A DNA stretch of 64,000 nucleotides from Algoriphagus sp. TR-M9. Lineage in GTDB: Bacteria; Bacteroidota; Bacteroidia; Cytophagales; Cyclobacteriaceae. Under the pieces are notes generated by a model. The model ran no database searches, was not told where the DNA came from, and saw only the letters and a program-made list of their open reading frames with translations. The position numbers were made by a program, and so were the translations under genes. Positions 16,757 through 25,340 of this stretch are shown in pieces (positions within the stretch are counted from its first letter, which is position 1; each line of letters starts with the position of its first letter). The stretch covers positions 2,179,001 to 2,243,000 of the forward strand of contig NZ_CP115160.1 in the NCBI RefSeq assembly GCF_027594545.1, given 5' to 3'.

Positions 16757-18835
16757 TTACCTCACCTCTTCTTTGTAATCTGTCACTAGGTGTTCAATAA
16801 AGAACTCCATCATTCTGTCCCTATTCAGGGCGGTGTGTCCACCATCAGGAGCGATCTGAACCTCTATGCTTTTACCAGCATCCTGGAAAGCTTTGATCAA
16901 CTGAAGTGAATTAGAAGGGTGCACATTATTATCCGCAGTTCCAAAGAAAACTAAAAGTTCACCTTCTAGCTGGTCTGCCATATTCATCAAGCTAAACCGG
17001 TTATATCCTTCTAGATTATTGTCCAAGGTGCTCATGAAACGCTCCGTATAGATATTGTCATAAAGTCTCCAATCTGTCACAGATGAATTGGCGACGGCAG
17101 CATGAATCAAATCCGGGAACCTCAAAAGCATGGTGGCAGCGGTAGTACCTCCATAAGAAGTACCATAGACTCCTACTCGGTCCTTGTCAAAATAAGGTCT
17201 GTCATGCAGGGACTTGATGCCTTCGGCAAAATCATCCATTTCTACCAAACCTAAATTCCCGTACAATTGGTCCAATAGTCTTTTACCCCGGCCACGCACG
17301 TTTCTGCCGTCTATATTCAACACCAAGAACCCGTATTCAGTCAAAGGGTCAGGATACGTGAAATTTTCCCGGAAAGCATTGGTAGCAGGTCCTCCATAAT
17401 TGCTCAGGATGACCGGATATTTCTTATTCGGGTCAAAATCAGAAGGGAAATGGATCATACCATGAAGCGCTGTTTCTCCATCTTTGGAAGTAAAAGTAAA
17501 TACTTCAACTTTTTTCAGACCCAGCTCTTCAAATTTACTCATGTCGCTTTTCTCCAGCTCGGCTACCACTTTTCCTTTTGCATTCACCAAATTGGTAAAG
17601 GGAGCTACATCATGCTTTTGCGCTACATCTACAAAATACTTTCCATCAGGAGATATATCCACACTGTGATTCAAAGTAGGATCAGTCAATCTAGTATCCT
17701 TGGTACCATCAAAGTTCACCCTGTGCAATTGCATCAGCATGTGATTTTCACCAGATCTAGCCATGTAATATAGCGTTTCATCTTCCTCATCTACCTTGAC
17801 AATATTGGCAACTTCAAAAGGATGAGTAGTAATCGCATTTACTAAAGTCCCGTCAAAATTGTACAAGTAATAGTTATTGAAACCAGAGCGCTCAGATGCC
17901 CAGATGAAATGCTCTCCATCTTCCAAAACTTTCATTTCCGGAGAATTTACCACAAAACTTGGCAGCCACTCTTCGCGGATTACAGTTCTGCTCTTTCCGG
18001 TTTCCGGATCTGCAGCACGAAGTTCCATGATGTTCTGTCTTCTATTGGTGCTATGGTAAAGCAACTCTTTGCCGTCAGGAGTCCAAGAAATATCGTAAAT
18101 GTAGGTACCCAAATCCCCATCACTATATGGCTTACCATCTCTGATATCCAATTCAGTCATTTCCTTGGTTTCCAAGTCATAAACCATTAAATCCACCGGG
18201 AGATTGGGTTCGCCTACCTTAGGATAAGCTTCGATTTCCAAAGAATCATAAAGACTCAATTGATTCAACAGTACATAGTATTTCTTCACATCTTTCTCTA
18301 CGAATCTGTAAAAAGCAATTTTCTTACTGTCTGGTGACCACCACATGGCAGTGGACTGGCCGAGCTCCTCTCCATAGACCCAGGTAGCAATGCCGTATTT
18401 TACCTGGTTTTCCTCATTTCCATCAGTAGTAATCGCTACTACGCCACTCCCGTCAGGCTTACTGATGTACATGTTTCTGTCTTGGGTGTAAGCCTTCACA
18501 TTGCCATCTGGCGAAATCGCAGATTCATACTGGCGACCACGCGCTGGCCTGTTCCATGACCTCCTGGCTGGACGCTCTGCTTCGCCCACCTCAGTGGCTG
18601 ACTTTGACTTTAGGGAGTAATAATATTTTTTTCCATCCTTCACATATTCAAATCCACTTCCATCCTCTTTCCAGCTGGTATTCAATGCTCCGGATTCTAC
18701 AGAACCGCGGATTTGGGGCGCTATTTCTTGATATTGCTCATAGCCAGGCATGGACTGGAGTTTGTCCTGAGCATGGCTGACTGATATGGATGCAGCAAAT
18801 GCCGCAGCCATAGTAAGGATAAACTTATTCTTCAT
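16757..18835 (-). CDS. Dipeptidyl peptidase IV-type serine peptidase (S9B)
   Basis: A 692-residue exported peptidase with a signal peptide ending SVSHAQ. Residues about 100-450 form the DPP-IV N-terminal propeller and contain WVYGEELG (Glu156-Glu157), the double-Glu motif that anchors the substrate's free N terminus. The C-terminal alpha/beta hydrolase has Ser560 in YGTSYGG, Asp635 in GTADNNVH and His667 in GGHTALNRD. It would remove N-terminal dipeptides, commonly X-Pro, from peptides in the periplasm. The nucleophile motif is GTSYGG rather than the classical GWSYGG. It is divergent from the GyrI-like gene, with a palindrome between them. Confidence 0.93.
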   Translation of the reverse strand: MKNKFILTMAAAFAASISVSHAQDKLQSMPGYEQYQEIAPQIRGSVESGALNTSWKEDGSGFEYVKDGKKYYYSLKSKSATEVGEAERPARRSWNRPARGRQYESAISPDGNVKAYTQDRNMYISKPDGSGVVAITTDGNEENQVKYGIATWVYGEELGQSTAMWWSPDSKKIAFYRFVEKDVKKYYVLLNQLSLYDSLEIEAYPKVGEPNLPVDLMVYDLETKEMTELDIRDGKPYSDGDLGTYIYDISWTPDGKELLYHSTNRRQNIMELRAADPETGKSRTVIREEWLPSFVVNSPEMKVLEDGEHFIWASERSGFNNYYLYNFDGTLVNAITTHPFEVANIVKVDEEDETLYYMARSGENHMLMQLHRVNFDGTKDTRLTDPTLNHSVDISPDGKYFVDVAQKHDVAPFTNLVNAKGKVVAELEKSDMSKFEELGLKKVEVFTFTSKDGETALHGMIHFPSDFDPNKKYPVILSNYGGPATNAFRENFTYPDPLTEYGFLVLNIDGRNVRGRGKRLLDQLYGNLGLVEMDDFAEGIKSLHDRPYFDKDRVGVYGTSYGGTTAATMLLRFPDLIHAAVANSSVTDWRLYDNIYTERFMSTLDNNLEGYNRFSLMNMADQLEGELLVFFGTADNNVHPSNSLQLIKAFQDAGKSIEVQIAPDGGHTALNRDRMMEFFIEHLVTDYKEEVR

Positions 18836-18910
18836 ATTTGATTTGGGTTGATTTTATTCCAGTTGCGATGATACTATTTTTAGCTGTAATTAGCAGGGAT
18901 AAATACATAT

Positions 18911-18950
18911 AAGGTTTGATGCCGGGTTTAAACCCTACCGAACTAACCTT
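18911..18950. promoter_or_regulatory. Nested palindrome in divergent promoter region
   Basis: GGGTTTAAACCC (18924-18935) is a perfect 12-bp palindrome, framed by AAGGTT (18911-18916) and AACCTT (18945-18950). It lies in the 145-bp spacer between the divergent DPP-IV-like and GyrI-like genes, 31 bases before the latter. It is a candidate operator; the binding protein is unknown. Confidence 0.4.
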
Positions 18951-18980
18951 ATTTTCAACCTAAATTTTTGAACTGCATCC

Positions 18981-19445
18981 ATGAAAAAACTGTCTCTTCC
19001 CAAAATTACACTTCTAGGTATAAAATTGCCTTCCAAAACTACCAACCGAAACGAACAGGCCATGCAGGACTGCGGAGCGCTTTGGCAGCGATTTGAACAG
19101 GAGAAAGTCTATGCTGCCATTCCAACAAAACTACGCGAAGAGGTTTATGCCGTTTATTTTGATTATGAGGGCGATCACACTGCTCCTTATTCTTACTTCA
19201 TAGGATGCCCGGTAGAGGATTCCACTTCATGTCCTCCTGGTTTAGAGACTTTGACAATTCCAGCCGATTCCTTTTTAAAACTAACTGCGCGTGGAAAAAT
19301 GCCGGACTGTGTGGCCAATGCCTGGCGCGAAATCTGGAAATCTGATTATGGGAGATCCTATCACTTTGATTTCGAAATCTATGATCAAAGAAGCCAGGAC
19401 TGGTCCAATGCTGAAGTGGACATTTATTTATCAGCAGAACGCTAG
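18981..19445 (+). CDS. GyrI-like/integron effector-binding domain protein
   Basis: A 154-residue stand-alone GyrI-like (AraC effector-binding, Cass2-type) domain. The segment YAVYFDYEGDHTAPYSYFIG followed by TIPADSFLKLTARG and WKSDYGRSYHFDFEIYD is characteristic. Relatives bind cationic or hydrophobic small molecules. No DNA-binding domain is attached, so it may act as a sequestering or sensing protein. The DinB-like gene starts 43 bases after it. Confidence 0.83.
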   Translation: MKKLSLPKITLLGIKLPSKTTNRNEQAMQDCGALWQRFEQEKVYAAIPTKLREEVYAVYFDYEGDHTAPYSYFIGCPVEDSTSCPPGLETLTIPADSFLKLTARGKMPDCVANAWREIWKSDYGRSYHFDFEIYDQRSQDWSNAEVDIYLSAER

Positions 19446-19488
19446 GCTATATTTTAGTACATTTATAATAAACCTTATTTTAAATAGA

Positions 19489-20049
19489 ATGAAACAGTCA
19501 TTGCTAATACTTCTCATGCTGATTCAGGGAGCCACATACTCTTTCGCTCAGCTGACTATATCTCCTGCTAAAGGCTATGATCATGACATAGGAAATATGA
19601 TTTCTATGCTGGAAGACCTAAGGGCGAGGATAATCCGCAGCACGGAAGGTTTAAATCAAGCCCAAACAGACTTTTTGCTGGATGAAAAAGCAAACCGAAT
19701 CGGTGCTATGATCATGCACTTGGCAGCTACGGAAGTTTATTACCAAGCATACACTTTCGAAAGAAGATCCTTTAATGAAGAGGAAAAAGCGAAGTGGGAG
19801 ACGGCACTTTATCTTGGCGAAGATGCTAGGAATGAGTTTGTAGGAAAACCAATTAGTTACTATCTGGATGCCTGGACAGAAGTTCGGGTTAAAACCAAAG
19901 AACTGCTAAAAACCAAAGATGATGATTGGTTTTCATCCAATATCGAAGGTGAAAAGGTCAGTAATCACTGGGCTTGGTTTCATGTGATGGAGCATCAGGC
20001 CAATCATATGGGACAAATCAATATGCTGAGGAGTCGCTTGCCTGAGTAA
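19489..20049 (+). CDS. Exported DinB-family protein
   Basis: A 186-residue protein with a signal peptide (KQSLLILLMLIQGATYSFAQ) and a four-helix DinB/YfiT-like domain. Putative metal-ligand His residues lie in IMHLAATEVYY and HVMEHQANHMGQINMLRS. DinB-family enzymes include bacillithiol- or mycothiol-linked transferases; a secreted version has no assigned role. The ATG at 19489 was chosen over a longer frame overlapping the GyrI-like gene because it starts the signal peptide. Confidence 0.82.
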   Translation: MKQSLLILLMLIQGATYSFAQLTISPAKGYDHDIGNMISMLEDLRARIIRSTEGLNQAQTDFLLDEKANRIGAMIMHLAATEVYYQAYTFERRSFNEEEKAKWETALYLGEDARNEFVGKPISYYLDAWTEVRVKTKELLKTKDDDWFSSNIEGEKVSNHWAWFHVMEHQANHMGQINMLRSRLPE

Positions 20050-20110
20050 TAATCTTCTACACCTCCTTAATCTCAAAAGGCAATCGGTCCTTAGTCAAGG
20101 AAGATGAAAA

Positions 20111-20136
20111 AAACCGCTCTCTTTCGGGAGCGGTTT
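20111..20136. terminator. Bidirectional terminator
   Basis: AAACCGCTC (20111-20119) pairs with GAGCGGTTT (20128-20136), preceded by an A-run and followed by GATTTTTT. It separates the DinB-like gene from the convergent arginine decarboxylase. Confidence 0.85.
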
Positions 20137-20142
20137 GATTTT

Positions 20143-21528
20143 TTAATATCCAAGAGTCTTTAACATACTCTCTTCCGTCTGGTCTTCTGCGAAGAGTCGG
20201 TGGGTAACGTTTCCATCTTCATCCCGATCGATTAGCACGTGCTTTGGCGCAGGAATCAAGCAGTGCTGAATTCCTCCATAGCCACCCAGTGATTCCTGAT
20301 AGGCTCCAGTATGGAAGAAACCTAAATACTGCACTTTCTGCTCAGGTTTCGGAAGGTAAATATTGTACTGGTGGGCTTCTGAATTATAGTAGTCCATACT
20401 ATCACAGGTCAATCCACCGAGATTGATATTATGATATTCAGCATCCCAGTTATTCACAGCCAGCATGATGTACTTCTGATTCAGACCCCAGCTATCAGGA
20501 AGTTGGGTAATGAATGAGCCATCTATCATGTACCAAAGCTCCTTGTCGTTTTGCAGCTTTTCTTCCAAAACAGAATAAAGCACCGCTCCACTTTCACCTA
20601 CAGTATAACTTCCAAACTCTGTGAAAATATTCGGTTCGTCGGTATTGTTCTTACCGCACATCCACTTAATATTTTTCACGATTTGCTCCGCCATGTACTG
20701 GTAGTCGTAATCGAAAAAGACATTGGTCTTGATCGGCCATCCACCTCCAATATCCATGGTATCCAGTGAAGGAGCTACCTTTTTCAGATCCACATACTTC
20801 TGGATGAACCTAGTGAGCTCAGACCAGTAATAAGCGGTATCTCTGATTCCGGAATTGATAAAGAAATGCAGCATTTTCAAGCTTACATTCGGATTGTCTT
20901 TGATTTTCTCCTCGTAAAGCTTGATTATGTCGTTGTATCTCACTCCGAGCCTGGAGGTATAAAAACCAAACTTTGGCTCCTCATCAGCTGCGATTCTGAT
21001 CCCAACCTGAAAAGGCACTTTCACATGCTCCAGGTAATAATCGATCTCCGTCAGGTTATCCAAAATCGGCACGCAGTTTACAAATCCATCATTGAGCAAT
21101 TCAGAAATATATTGTTTGTAAAGCTCTCTTTTGAAGCCGTTGCAGACTATAAAAGTATCCTTGGTGATCTTGCCCTGAGCATAGAGACTTCTTACCAAAG
21201 GAATGTCAAATGTCGAAGAGGTCTCGATATGAATATCATTTTTCAGCGCTTCATTCAGCACAAAAGAAAAATGAGAGGACTTGGTACAATAGCAATACGT
21301 GTACTTTCCCTTGTAATCATGCTGCTCCATCGCATTCTTAAAATACGTCTTGGCATTCTGAATACTTTCAGAGATTTTGGGCAGATAGGTCAGTTTAAGT
21401 GGAGTACCGTAGGTTTTGATGATTTCCATCATATTCACTCCATTGAAGTGCAGTTCATTGTTTTCTACCTTGAACTCTTTAGTAGGGAAATCAAATGTCT
21501 GCTCAATCAGATCTTTATATGTATTCAT
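20143..21528 (-). CDS. Arginine decarboxylase-like fold-III PLP enzyme
   Basis: A 461-residue decarboxylase of the ornithine/arginine/diaminopimelate group (alanine racemase-fold barrel). The N-terminal barrel has YTYCYCTKSSHFSFVL with the probable PLP Lys, followed by HIETSSTFDIPLVRSL. Later come LDTMDIGGGWP and FTEFGSYTVGESGAVLYSVLE, and the C-terminal part has LGGLTCDSMDYYN with the Cys-Asp pair. This short form is typical of Bacteroidota and is usually annotated as arginine decarboxylase of the polyamine pathway; substrate was not proven. ATG at 21528 chosen over a TTG two codons upstream. Arginase and argS lie nearby. Confidence 0.85.
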   Translation of the reverse strand: MNTYKDLIEQTFDFPTKEFKVENNELHFNGVNMMEIIKTYGTPLKLTYLPKISESIQNAKTYFKNAMEQHDYKGKYTYCYCTKSSHFSFVLNEALKNDIHIETSSTFDIPLVRSLYAQGKITKDTFIVCNGFKRELYKQYISELLNDGFVNCVPILDNLTEIDYYLEHVKVPFQVGIRIAADEEPKFGFYTSRLGVRYNDIIKLYEEKIKDNPNVSLKMLHFFINSGIRDTAYYWSELTRFIQKYVDLKKVAPSLDTMDIGGGWPIKTNVFFDYDYQYMAEQIVKNIKWMCGKNNTDEPNIFTEFGSYTVGESGAVLYSVLEEKLQNDKELWYMIDGSFITQLPDSWGLNQKYIMLAVNNWDAEYHNINLGGLTCDSMDYYNSEAHQYNIYLPKPEQKVQYLGFFHTGAYQESLGGYGGIQHCLIPAPKHVLIDRDEDGNVTHRLFAEDQTEESMLKTLGY

Positions 21529-21594
21529 TAGCAAGAATCATTGGTGTTAAAGCCCTACAAAAATTGCTTTTTATTAGGGGATTTCAAATGAAAA

Positions 21595-21622
21595 AAGGAC
21601 AAATCCCAACAGACTGTCCCTT
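21595..21622 (-). terminator. Terminator of the minus-strand orphan gene
   Basis: AAGGACA (21595-21601) pairs with TGTCCCTT (21615-21622) with one bulged base. The A-run at 21591-21596 reads as T on the minus strand. It probably ends transcripts from the gene at 21811-22248 before arginine decarboxylase. Confidence 0.6.
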
Positions 21623-21810
21623 AAATTTTAAAAATTTAATAATTCAACCTGATTATCCCCAATAATGCCAGTAGATAAAGAATGTGGCTGGATAGTAGCG
21701 GATAATCGTCCATCAACAACAGTCCACTGTCCATAGCACGTAGCAAGAAACCTTAAGCCATAATTGCTCTCGCTACTGGTAAGAAAGCGGGGATCCATAC
21801 AGTTCAATAA

Positions 21811-22248
21811 TTAGGAAGCCTCTCCCATGAGACTGCTGTGGAGCAATGACTGCTCTGCTTTAAAGACATTTCTATTCAAGATAATCTCCTTGAGAATTTT
21901 CTTAAACTTGATTTCATTGTTCAAGAGCCCAATTAACTGTGCAAAATAAAGATCAGCCTCCGCTCTTTTAGAAATGGGATAATGGAAGAAAGCAGCTTGC
22001 TCAGAAGTAGAAAAATTGAGTTTCAGAAAACTGGGTTTGCCAGCAGCACTCAAACCTCTAAACAGCGGAAATAAGAATTCAAATCCTGACTCAAATTTGC
22101 AAACCCCTTGGATTATTTCACCAGACTTTTGATTGAAAACCCTTAATACTTGCTGCTGATTTAAGCCTTGGTTGGTATCAGTCCGTGTCAGGACTTGATT
22201 TATATTAGAATTTTTTTGGGGAGAAATTTGGGCTAAAGATGCGTTCAT
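21811..22248 (-). CDS. Hypothetical protein
   Basis: A 145-residue predicted cytoplasmic protein. The first 30 residues are Gln/Asn-rich and look disordered. Residues about 35-80 are beta-like (VFNQKSGEIIQGVCKF) and the C-terminal half is helical (FAQLIGLLNNEIKFKKILKE). No signal peptide, membrane segment or catalytic motif is apparent and I do not recognise the family. It has its own spacer on both sides and a downstream terminator. Confidence 0.6.
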   Translation of the reverse strand: MNASLAQISPQKNSNINQVLTRTDTNQGLNQQQVLRVFNQKSGEIIQGVCKFESGFEFLFPLFRGLSAAGKPSFLKLNFSTSEQAAFFHYPISKRAEADLYFAQLIGLLNNEIKFKKILKEIILNRNVFKAEQSLLHSSLMGEAS

Positions 22249-22371
22249 GGCTGAATAGTAGATTAGTTTTCAAGCCAAATATATTACTGTTTTACACTTT
22301 TACCTATTTTCCCTATCATTTTTATAGGGTATTAACAAAAAGATAAACTCAAGCCCTTACTAATCTGCATC

Positions 22372-23520
22372 TTAAATTTTAATATTTTTGATTTTTTCTA
22401 GTGCGTCTAGCAGTTCTTTCTCTTCTTTAGCAAAGCAAAATCTAAGAATTTTCAAGTCCCTTTTATCCGAGAAAAAAACAGATATCGGAATACTCGCTAC
22501 AGCAATTTCCTTGGTCAATCTCACAGCAAGCTGGTAATCATCTTCATCAGAGAGATGGCCGTATGAAACCATCTGAAAGAAACTTCCCTGAGCAGGAGTA
22601 AATACAAAAGGGGTTTCCTTCAAACCTTCACAAAACAAATCTCTTTTTTTCTGATAAAAGTCAGAAAGTCCTAGGTAGCGAGAGGGATCTGACATGAAGT
22701 CGGCCAAGGCATATTGTAAAGGCGGAACGGTTCCGAAAGTCAGAAATTGATGAATCTTTCTGAATTCTTCTGTGAGTCTTGGCGGTGCGAGGCAAAAACC
22801 GATCTTCCAGCCGGTCACGTGAAAGGTTTTACCGAAAGAACCACATACAAAAGTTTTAGCTCTCAATACAGGGTGGGTCAGCAAGGATAAATGTTTCCTA
22901 CCATCAAAAGTAATATGCTCATAAACTTCATCACTTACGACTAGAATTGCACTATCCTGAACTAACTCAGCCAAAGTATCCAGGTCATTTTGGGTCCATA
23001 CATAACCACTGGGATTATGAGGAGTATTCACCATGATCAATCTGGTCTTGGCAGTGATGGCTGTTTTGACCTTCTCCCAGTCTACCGAAAAGTCTGGCAT
23101 TTCCAGCGGAACATAAACAGGAATACCTCCATTCAATTTCACTGCCGGGGCATAGCTATCATAAGCAGGATCTAAAAGTATCACTTCATCACCAAGCTTT
23201 ACCACTGCAGCCACAGCTGCATATAGTGCCTCAGTCGCACCGGAAACAACCGTTACTTCACTTTCTGAATCAAGGTCAACCCCATAAACCAACTTACTTT
23301 TCTCAGCGATACGCTGACGTAAAGCTCCTACTCCACTCATAGGTCCATATTGGTTCAATCCTGCCCTCATGTATTGATCTACCAGATCAAGCAACTCTGG
23401 ATCACAATCGAAGCCAGGAAATCCCTGCGATAAATTTATGGCTCCACAGTCACTGGCAAGCTTAGACATGACTGTAAAAATAGTTGTCCCGACCTCAGGT
23501 AGTTTAGATGAAATAGTCAT
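22372..23520 (-). CDS. Methionine aminotransferase-like class I/II aminotransferase
   Basis: A 382-residue fold-type I PLP aminotransferase similar to YbdL and kynurenine aminotransferases. The start has AINLSQGFPGFDCDPELL and the NQYGPMSGVGALRQRIA motif. The substrate-binding NTPHNPSG and the PLP lysine in GSFGKTFHVTGWKIGF are present. It transfers amino groups from methionine or aromatic amino acids to 2-oxo acids, plausibly including the last step of methionine salvage. It is transcribed alone, with a repeat-containing spacer upstream. Confidence 0.88.
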   Translation of the reverse strand: MTISSKLPEVGTTIFTVMSKLASDCGAINLSQGFPGFDCDPELLDLVDQYMRAGLNQYGPMSGVGALRQRIAEKSKLVYGVDLDSESEVTVVSGATEALYAAVAAVVKLGDEVILLDPAYDSYAPAVKLNGGIPVYVPLEMPDFSVDWEKVKTAITAKTRLIMVNTPHNPSGYVWTQNDLDTLAELVQDSAILVVSDEVYEHITFDGRKHLSLLTHPVLRAKTFVCGSFGKTFHVTGWKIGFCLAPPRLTEEFRKIHQFLTFGTVPPLQYALADFMSDPSRYLGLSDFYQKKRDLFCEGLKETPFVFTPAQGSFFQMVSYGHLSDEDDYQLAVRLTKEIAVASIPISVFFSDKRDLKILRFCFAKEEKELLDALEKIKNIKI

Positions 23521-23840
23521 AATTCAAAACTATTGATATTAAGTTAGTAAACTCTATTATAGGATTATTTCCCGCAGATACGCTCAGAAAAATAAGGCAG
23601 ATTTTCGCTGAATGTATCTTTCGAATAGTTTCAAAACCTAAAATTTGAGATCTGAGGATATCTGCGAATCTTATCAGTGAACATCTGCGGGAAAAACCGA
23701 AACTATAATTAAAACTCCTCACCACAATTTTGAACTTTGCTAAAGGCGCATTGCTTATTGAAAATTGATCATTTAAGGGCATTTTTAACTACTTTTGCCT
23801 CGCTAAAACCTACCCAATTTAACTTTAAAAACTAGCTAGA
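23521..23840. other. 320-bp divergent intergenic region
   Basis: Spacer between the minus-strand aminotransferase and the plus-strand arginase. It holds the 127-bp inverted-repeat element and must contain both promoters. Open frames across it follow the repeat and are not believed to be genes. Confidence 0.6.
23568..23694. repeat. Inverted-repeat element built from CGCAGAT units
   Basis: The ends TTTCCCGCAGAT (23568-23579) and ATCTGCGGGAAA (23683-23694) are a perfect 12-bp inverted repeat. Inner partial units (GCAGATTTTCGCTGAA on the left, GATATCTGCGAATC on the right) suggest each arm is made of diverged short tandem CGCAGAT copies. The element is 127 bp, lies 47 bases upstream of the aminotransferase start, and encodes no protein. 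Confidence 0.75.
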
Positions 23841-24791
23841 ATGCGAGATATCAGATTAGTAGAAGTACGTTCAGAAATTGCCGCCGGCACCCGGGGAGCA
23901 AGCCTAGGCATAGAGGCATTGAAAATTGCCAGCTTAGACAAAAAATCTGACTTTTTCACCAAGTTTGATCCCATCAACGTCCCAGACGCGAACAACTACC
24001 TCTGGAAAGGAAACAACTTTCCACATGCCAAGTACATTGACGGAGTCTATCAGGTACTTAAAAATGTGTATTCGACTATAGAATCTTTGAGGATGGAAAA
24101 GAAGTTTCCCATTGTACTGGCAGGCGATCACAGCACCGCCGCCGGAACCATCATGGGAATCAAAGCTGCCGATCCTGACAAGCGATTAGGGGTGATATGG
24201 ATAGATGCACATGCGGACTTACACACTCCCTACACCACCCCTTCTGGAAACATGCACGGGATGCCTTTGGCCATGGTGTCTGGTCTGGATAATCTCGACT
24301 GCCAAAAGAACGAACCTAGCGAAGAAACACTTGCGCTCTGGAAAAGAATAAAAAAAATCGGTGGAGACAGTCCGAAAATCGATCCCAGCGATATTGTCTT
24401 TATCACAGTCAGAGATACCGAGGCACCGGAGGATCATCTGATTAAAAACTACGGGATCAAAAACTTTAGCACGGAAGAGGTAAGAACTAAAGGAATCGAT
24501 CAAATCGCCGAGGAAGCGCTGGAAAACCTGAAGGAATGCGATCAAATCTATATTTCCTTTGATGTAGACAGTCTGGATAGTTCTATCTCTGTGGGAACTG
24601 GCACCCCTGTTCCTGACGGGCTCACAGTGCAGGAGGCGATAGAGTTAAATGTCAAACTCATTCAAGACAAGCGTGTGTGCTGCTGGGAAATCGTAGAAGT
24701 AAACCCCACGCTCGATTCGGAGAATGTGATGGCTGAAAATGCTTTCGAAGTCCTCGAAGCAACGACCAAAAGCTTGGTGGATAATTTTTAA
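23841..24791 (+). CDS. Arginase/agmatinase-family ureohydrolase
   Basis: A 316-residue dinuclear manganese ureohydrolase. The metal ligands are all visible: His97 in AGDHSTAAG, Asp122/His124/Asp126 in WIDAHADLH, and Asp241/Asp243 in SFDVDSLD. The substrate loop SGNMHGMPLA and the GTGTPVPDGLT segment favour arginase over agmatinase, but this is not decisive. It would give urea plus ornithine. Location between arginine decarboxylase and argS supports a role in arginine metabolism. Confidence 0.87.
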   Translation: MRDIRLVEVRSEIAAGTRGASLGIEALKIASLDKKSDFFTKFDPINVPDANNYLWKGNNFPHAKYIDGVYQVLKNVYSTIESLRMEKKFPIVLAGDHSTAAGTIMGIKAADPDKRLGVIWIDAHADLHTPYTTPSGNMHGMPLAMVSGLDNLDCQKNEPSEETLALWKRIKKIGGDSPKIDPSDIVFITVRDTEAPEDHLIKNYGIKNFSTEEVRTKGIDQIAEEALENLKECDQIYISFDVDSLDSSISVGTGTPVPDGLTVQEAIELNVKLIQDKRVCCWEIVEVNPTLDSENVMAENAFEVLEATTKSLVDNF

Positions 24792-24799
24792 TTATAGGA

Positions 24800-24843
24800 A
24801 ACCACAGGGTTCACAGAGGGAAACACAGCGGCCACAATGAGAA
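24800..24843. repeat. Left inverted flank of GxxExxY cassette
   Basis: This 44-base tract, with AACCACAGGG, CACAGAGGG and CACAGCG blocks, is an imperfect inverted match to 25290-25333. By eye about two thirds of positions agree, including an uninterrupted CACAGAGGG. It lies directly between arginase and the GxxExxY gene. Confidence 0.7.
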
Positions 24844-24882
24844 ATTTTATCCTTATTTTCAATTGAAAGTAACATTAAGATT

Positions 24883-25278
24883 ATGGAACGCTCTGATTTG
24901 TCTTTAGAAAATGACCTTGCCACCAAAGTAATTGGGCTAGCAATGGAAGTTCATACCCAACTAGGACCCGGTTTATTAGAAAATGCCTATAAACAGGCCT
25001 TGGCATTTATACTCAAAAATGAAGGCCTATTCGTAGAAGTTGAAAAGAAAATGCCATTGATTATTGACGGTGTGGCATTAGAAAATGGTTATTGCATTGA
25101 CATTTTAGTAGAAAGAAAGCTAGTTTTGGAGTTGAAAGCTGTAGAAAGAACCACAAATATTCATTTTGCCCAGACACTCAATTATGTAAAGCTTGGCAAA
25201 TTCAAATTAGGACTTTTAATTAATTTCAATGTCCCAAGGCTCAGACTTGGAATTAGAAGAGTAATAAATACGAAATAA
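24883..25278 (+). CDS. GxxExxY protein (predicted PD-(D/E)XK nuclease fold)
   Basis: A 131-residue protein of the GxxExxY family. The name-giving motif is GLLENAY (Gly30, Glu33, Tyr36). The C-terminal half has the nuclease-like triad pattern: Asp73 in YCIDILVE and Glu83-x-Lys85 in LVLELKAVE, then HFAQTLNYVKLGKFKLGLLINF. The family is widespread, often multicopy, with no firmly established role. The gene is bracketed by related inverted arms at 24800-24843 and 25290-25333, suggesting it inserted as a unit between arginase and argS. Its AAA/TTA-rich codons look more AT-biased than its neighbours. Confidence 0.92.
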   Translation: MERSDLSLENDLATKVIGLAMEVHTQLGPGLLENAYKQALAFILKNEGLFVEVEKKMPLIIDGVALENGYCIDILVERKLVLELKAVERTTNIHFAQTLNYVKLGKFKLGLLINFNVPRLRLGIRRVINTK

Positions 25279-25289
25279 ATACCTTAAAA

Positions 25290-25333
25290 TATTCACAGCG
25301 GACTCTGCGCTACCCTCTGTGCCCTCCGCGGTT
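25290..25333. repeat. Right inverted flank of GxxExxY cassette
   Basis: Inverted partner of 24800-24843, containing CACAGCG, CCCTCTGTG and CCGCGGTT. It ends 7 bases before the argS start, so the argS translation start region abuts the cassette. Confidence 0.7.
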
Positions 25334-25340
25334 AAATCCC

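Noticed and set aside
19291..19488. N-terminal extension of the DinB-like protein
   Set aside because: It lies in another frame of the GyrI-like gene; the signal peptide starts at 19489.
22311..22329. CCCTAT/ATAGGG hairpin as a terminator of the aminotransferase gene
   Set aside because: A six-bp stem with no T-run on the minus strand; too weak to call.
23504..23782. 92-codon minus-strand ORF
   Set aside because: It runs through the CGCAGAT inverted-repeat element and overlaps the aminotransferase start.
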